Origin: Chitinophaga pinensis
GTDB lineage: Bacteria; Bacteroidota; Bacteroidia; NS11-12g; UBA9320
Direction: 5' to 3'
Assembly (NCBI GenBank): GCA_945890595.1
Contig: CAMDCQ010000105.1
Location: 1 to 8,241 of the forward strand
Length of the DNA: 8,241 bases
Numbering within the stretch: the first letter of the stretch is position 1; each line of letters starts with the position of its first letter. The notes under the pieces are model-generated. The model was given only the letters and a program-made list of their open reading frames with translations. It was not told where the DNA came from and did not search any database. Positions 6,365 through 8,241 of the stretch are shown here, piece after piece. The position numbers were made by a program, and so were the translations under genes.

Positions 6365-6599
6365 AGATTTTTCTGTCCCATTTTCACAGCGCGAAACAAA
6401 CTCAATAAAGAAGTTTCATTGTACGCCGTAGGTACATATTTATCGTAACTCAATACGCATTAAACACTGCTTTAATTTGCTTCTTCCTTGAATTTATCCA
6501 CCTGGTTGTTTATAAAAAAGTAAAGGAATATATCGCCTAAAGGCCTATCCATGCTACATTTGGGCTTTTCACATCAGATAATTTATTTACCAAAGCTAA
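6365..6599. other. Non-coding spacer between the pckA terminator and parE
   Basis: No coding frame is convincing in these 235 bases. A small inverted repeat TGTAC (6420-6424)/GTACA (6432-6436) and a parE promoter element at 6555-6562 are the only structures seen. A single TTATCCACC at 6494-6502 differs from the DnaA box in one base but stands alone. Confidence 0.6.
6555..6562 (+). promoter_or_regulatory. Promoter -7 element (TACATTTG) of parE
   Basis: TACATTTG is a full match to the Bacteroidota -7 consensus TAnnTTTG. It ends 37 bases before the parE ATG, giving a predicted leader of roughly 30 bases. No TTG lies 17-23 bases upstream, so the -33 half is missing or divergent. It is the only full-consensus element between the terminator and parE. 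Confidence 0.5.
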
Positions 6600-8241
6600 A
6601 TGGCTGAAAATCAATACGACGAAGATAGCATTCGCTCATTAGACTGGAAGGAACACATACGGCTCCGCCCTGGCATGTATATAGGTAAGCTAGGAAACGG
6701 TTCTTCTGCAGAGGATGGAATCTACATTCTTATGAAGGAGGTGATCGATAACTCTATTGACGAGTTTATGATGGGCAACGGAAGGCGCATAGATATCAAA
6801 CTAGTCGAAAATATGGTTTCTGTGCGTGATTTTGGACGAGGAATACCACTTGGTAAAGTGGTTGACGTTGTAAGTAAGATAAATACTGGAGCTAAGTATG
6901 ATAGTAATGTATTTCAAAAATCAGTAGGTCTTAATGGCGTTGGAACAAAGGCCGTGAATGCCCTTTCATCCTACTTCTTGGTAACCAGTTACAGAGAAGG
7001 AAAATATAAAACAGCCATTTTTGAGCGTGGAAACTTAGTAAATGAAGAAGAAGGTACTACTAATGAAGCTAATGGCACGTATGTAGAATACGCTGCAGAC
7101 ATTGACATATTTAAAACTCATAAATATATCACAGAGTACATAGACAACCAAATGTGGAATTATGTGTACCTCAATGCCGGGCTTACTGTAAACTTTAATA
7201 GCAACAAATACTTTTCCAAAAATGGACTTTTTGATTTACTCGAAAGAAAAACGGTTGCTGAGGAAATCAAATACCCCATTATTCACCTTAAAGAGGGTGA
7301 TATTGAGATTGCCATAACCCATGATAATCATTACGGTGAAGAATATTATTCTTTTGTAAACGGTCAAAATACAACACAAGGAGGAACACATGTTGCTGCT
7401 TTTAAAGAGGCTTTAGTGCGTACCGTCCGCGATTTTTATAATAAAAGTTTTGAGCCAAGTGATATAAGAGCTTCGTTGATATGCGCAGTTTCTGTTCGTA
7501 TACAAGAACCTGTGTTTGAATCTCAAACAAAAACTAAATTAGGCAGCACCGAGATAGCTCCTGATGGAGCATCGCTCAAAACAGAGATAAACCAATTTGT
7601 AAAATCTCAATTAGACAACTATTTACACAAAAATCCAGAAACTGCCGATGCCTTACTGCGCAAGATACAACAGAGTGAGCGTGAACGTAAGGATATGGCT
7701 GGTGTACGAAAAATAGCACGTGACAGAGCAAAAAAAGCCAGTGTTCACAATAAAAAACTGCGCGACTGCCGGGTACATTTTACAGATGAAAAATCCGAAA
7801 AAGCACTAGACACCACGTTATTTATCACAGAGGGTGATTCTGCATCTGGAAGTATTACCAAAGCCCGTGACGTTCAAACTCAAGCGGTTTTTAGCTTACG
7901 AGGCAAGCCTTTAAACTGCTATGGTCTTAAGAAAAAGATCGTATACGAAAACGAAGAATTTAACCTGCTTCAACATGCTCTTAATATTGAAGAGAGTGTC
8001 GATGATTTGCGTTATAATAAGATTGTAATTGCAACAGATGCCGATGTAGATGGTATGCATATTCGACTGCTTATCCTTACCTTTTTCTTGCAATTTTTCC
8101 CAGATTTAGTACGAAAGGGGCATGTATATATCCTAGAAACACCCCTTTTTAGAGTTCGAAATAAAAAAGAAACCTTTTATTGTTATACCGATCAAGAACG
8201 TTTTGATGCCATCAAAAAAATAGGAATAACAGCAGAAATTA
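6600..8241 (+). CDS. parE: DNA topoisomerase IV subunit B (partial, runs off the right edge)
   Basis: ATPase subunit of the type IIA topoisomerase that unlinks daughter chromosomes; it works as a heterotetramer with ParC. The 547 codons present cover most of the protein. The GHKL ATPase is intact: KEVIDNSIDE (catalytic Glu47, Asn51), RDFGRGIP (Asp77) and the ATP-lid motif VGLNGVGTKAVNAL near 109-122. The transducer region carries the QTKTKLG loop. The TOPRIM domain carries EGDSASGS from Glu411 and DADVDG from Asp480, giving all metal-binding acidic residues. LRGKPLN after the first TOPRIM motif and the N-terminal DWKEHIRLRPGMYIGKLG favour ParE over GyrB. The ATG at 6600 is fixed by an in-frame TAA immediately before it (6597-6599). 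The reading frame stays open to the last base, so the C-terminus, and parC if adjacent as is usual in the phylum, lie outside the window. Confidence 0.95.
   Translation, partial: MAENQYDEDSIRSLDWKEHIRLRPGMYIGKLGNGSSAEDGIYILMKEVIDNSIDEFMMGNGRRIDIKLVENMVSVRDFGRGIPLGKVVDVVSKINTGAKYDSNVFQKSVGLNGVGTKAVNALSSYFLVTSYREGKYKTAIFERGNLVNEEEGTTNEANGTYVEYAADIDIFKTHKYITEYIDNQMWNYVYLNAGLTVNFNSNKYFSKNGLFDLLERKTVAEEIKYPIIHLKEGDIEIAITHDNHYGEEYYSFVNGQNTTQGGTHVAAFKEALVRTVRDFYNKSFEPSDIRASLICAVSVRIQEPVFESQTKTKLGSTEIAPDGASLKTEINQFVKSQLDNYLHKNPETADALLRKIQQSERERKDMAGVRKIARDRAKKASVHNKKLRDCRVHFTDEKSEKALDTTLFITEGDSASGSITKARDVQTQAVFSLRGKPLNCYGLKKKIVYENEEFNLLQHALNIEESVDDLRYNKIVIATDADVDGMHIRLLILTFFLQFFPDLVRKGHVYILETPLFRVRNKKETFYCYTDQERFDAIKKIGITAEI

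Noticed and set aside
6393..6417. GAAAC (6393-6397) and GTTTC (6413-6417) as a hairpin after pckA.
   Set aside because: Five-base arms with a 15-base loop are within chance in this composition, and a strong terminator already lies upstream.
6494..6502. TTATCCACC, one base off the DnaA box.
   Set aside because: A single near match, with no cluster of boxes and no AT-rich unwinding region tied to it, does not support an origin.

Overview
The window looks like chromosomal DNA from a member of the Bacteroidota, most likely class Flavobacteriia. The evidence is: an AT-rich composition; transketolase split into separate N- and C-terminal genes; a topoisomerase IV ParE with the N-terminal sequence typical of the phylum; promoter elements of the TAnnTTTG type used by the Bacteroidota primary sigma factor; and gene starts that lack Shine-Dalgarno sequences and are instead preceded by A-rich bases. 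The genus cannot be fixed from the sequence alone.

All seven genes lie on the + strand. Bases 1-78 are a leader with a palindrome and a promoter-like element. Bases 79-4493 form a compact gene run that is probably one operon: transketolase N-terminal subunit (79-927), a secreted von Willebrand factor A (vWA) protein (961-2322), transketolase C-terminal subunit (2346-3278), a diacylglycerol/sphingosine-kinase-like lipid kinase (GTG start, 3283-4125) and a SUI1/YciH protein (4125-4493). The gaps are 33, 23 and 4 bases, and the last two genes overlap by one base. Bases 4494-4718 are non-coding and carry inverted repeats and a good TTG/TAnnTTTG promoter for ATP-type phosphoenolpyruvate carboxykinase (4719-6311). 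A strong intrinsic terminator follows at 6330-6364. The spacer up to 6599 carries a TACATTTG promoter element for parE, which starts at 6600 and runs off the right edge.

Functionally, the two transketolase halves should assemble into one thiamine-diphosphate enzyme of the non-oxidative pentose phosphate pathway, and pckA supplies phosphoenolpyruvate for gluconeogenesis. The two transcription units therefore both serve central carbon supply when sugar precursors must be built or rearranged, and both have an ACCTTTG-containing promoter element very close to the start codon. The lipid kinase and SUI1 protein are tightly linked to transketolase by position, but no biochemical link is evident.

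Most of the window is ordinary housekeeping sequence. The most unusual point is an intact gene for an exported vWA protein, with three C-terminal beta-type repeats of about 75 residues, sitting between the two halves of transketolase. No clearly new defence system, mobile element, CRISPR array or RNA gene was seen.
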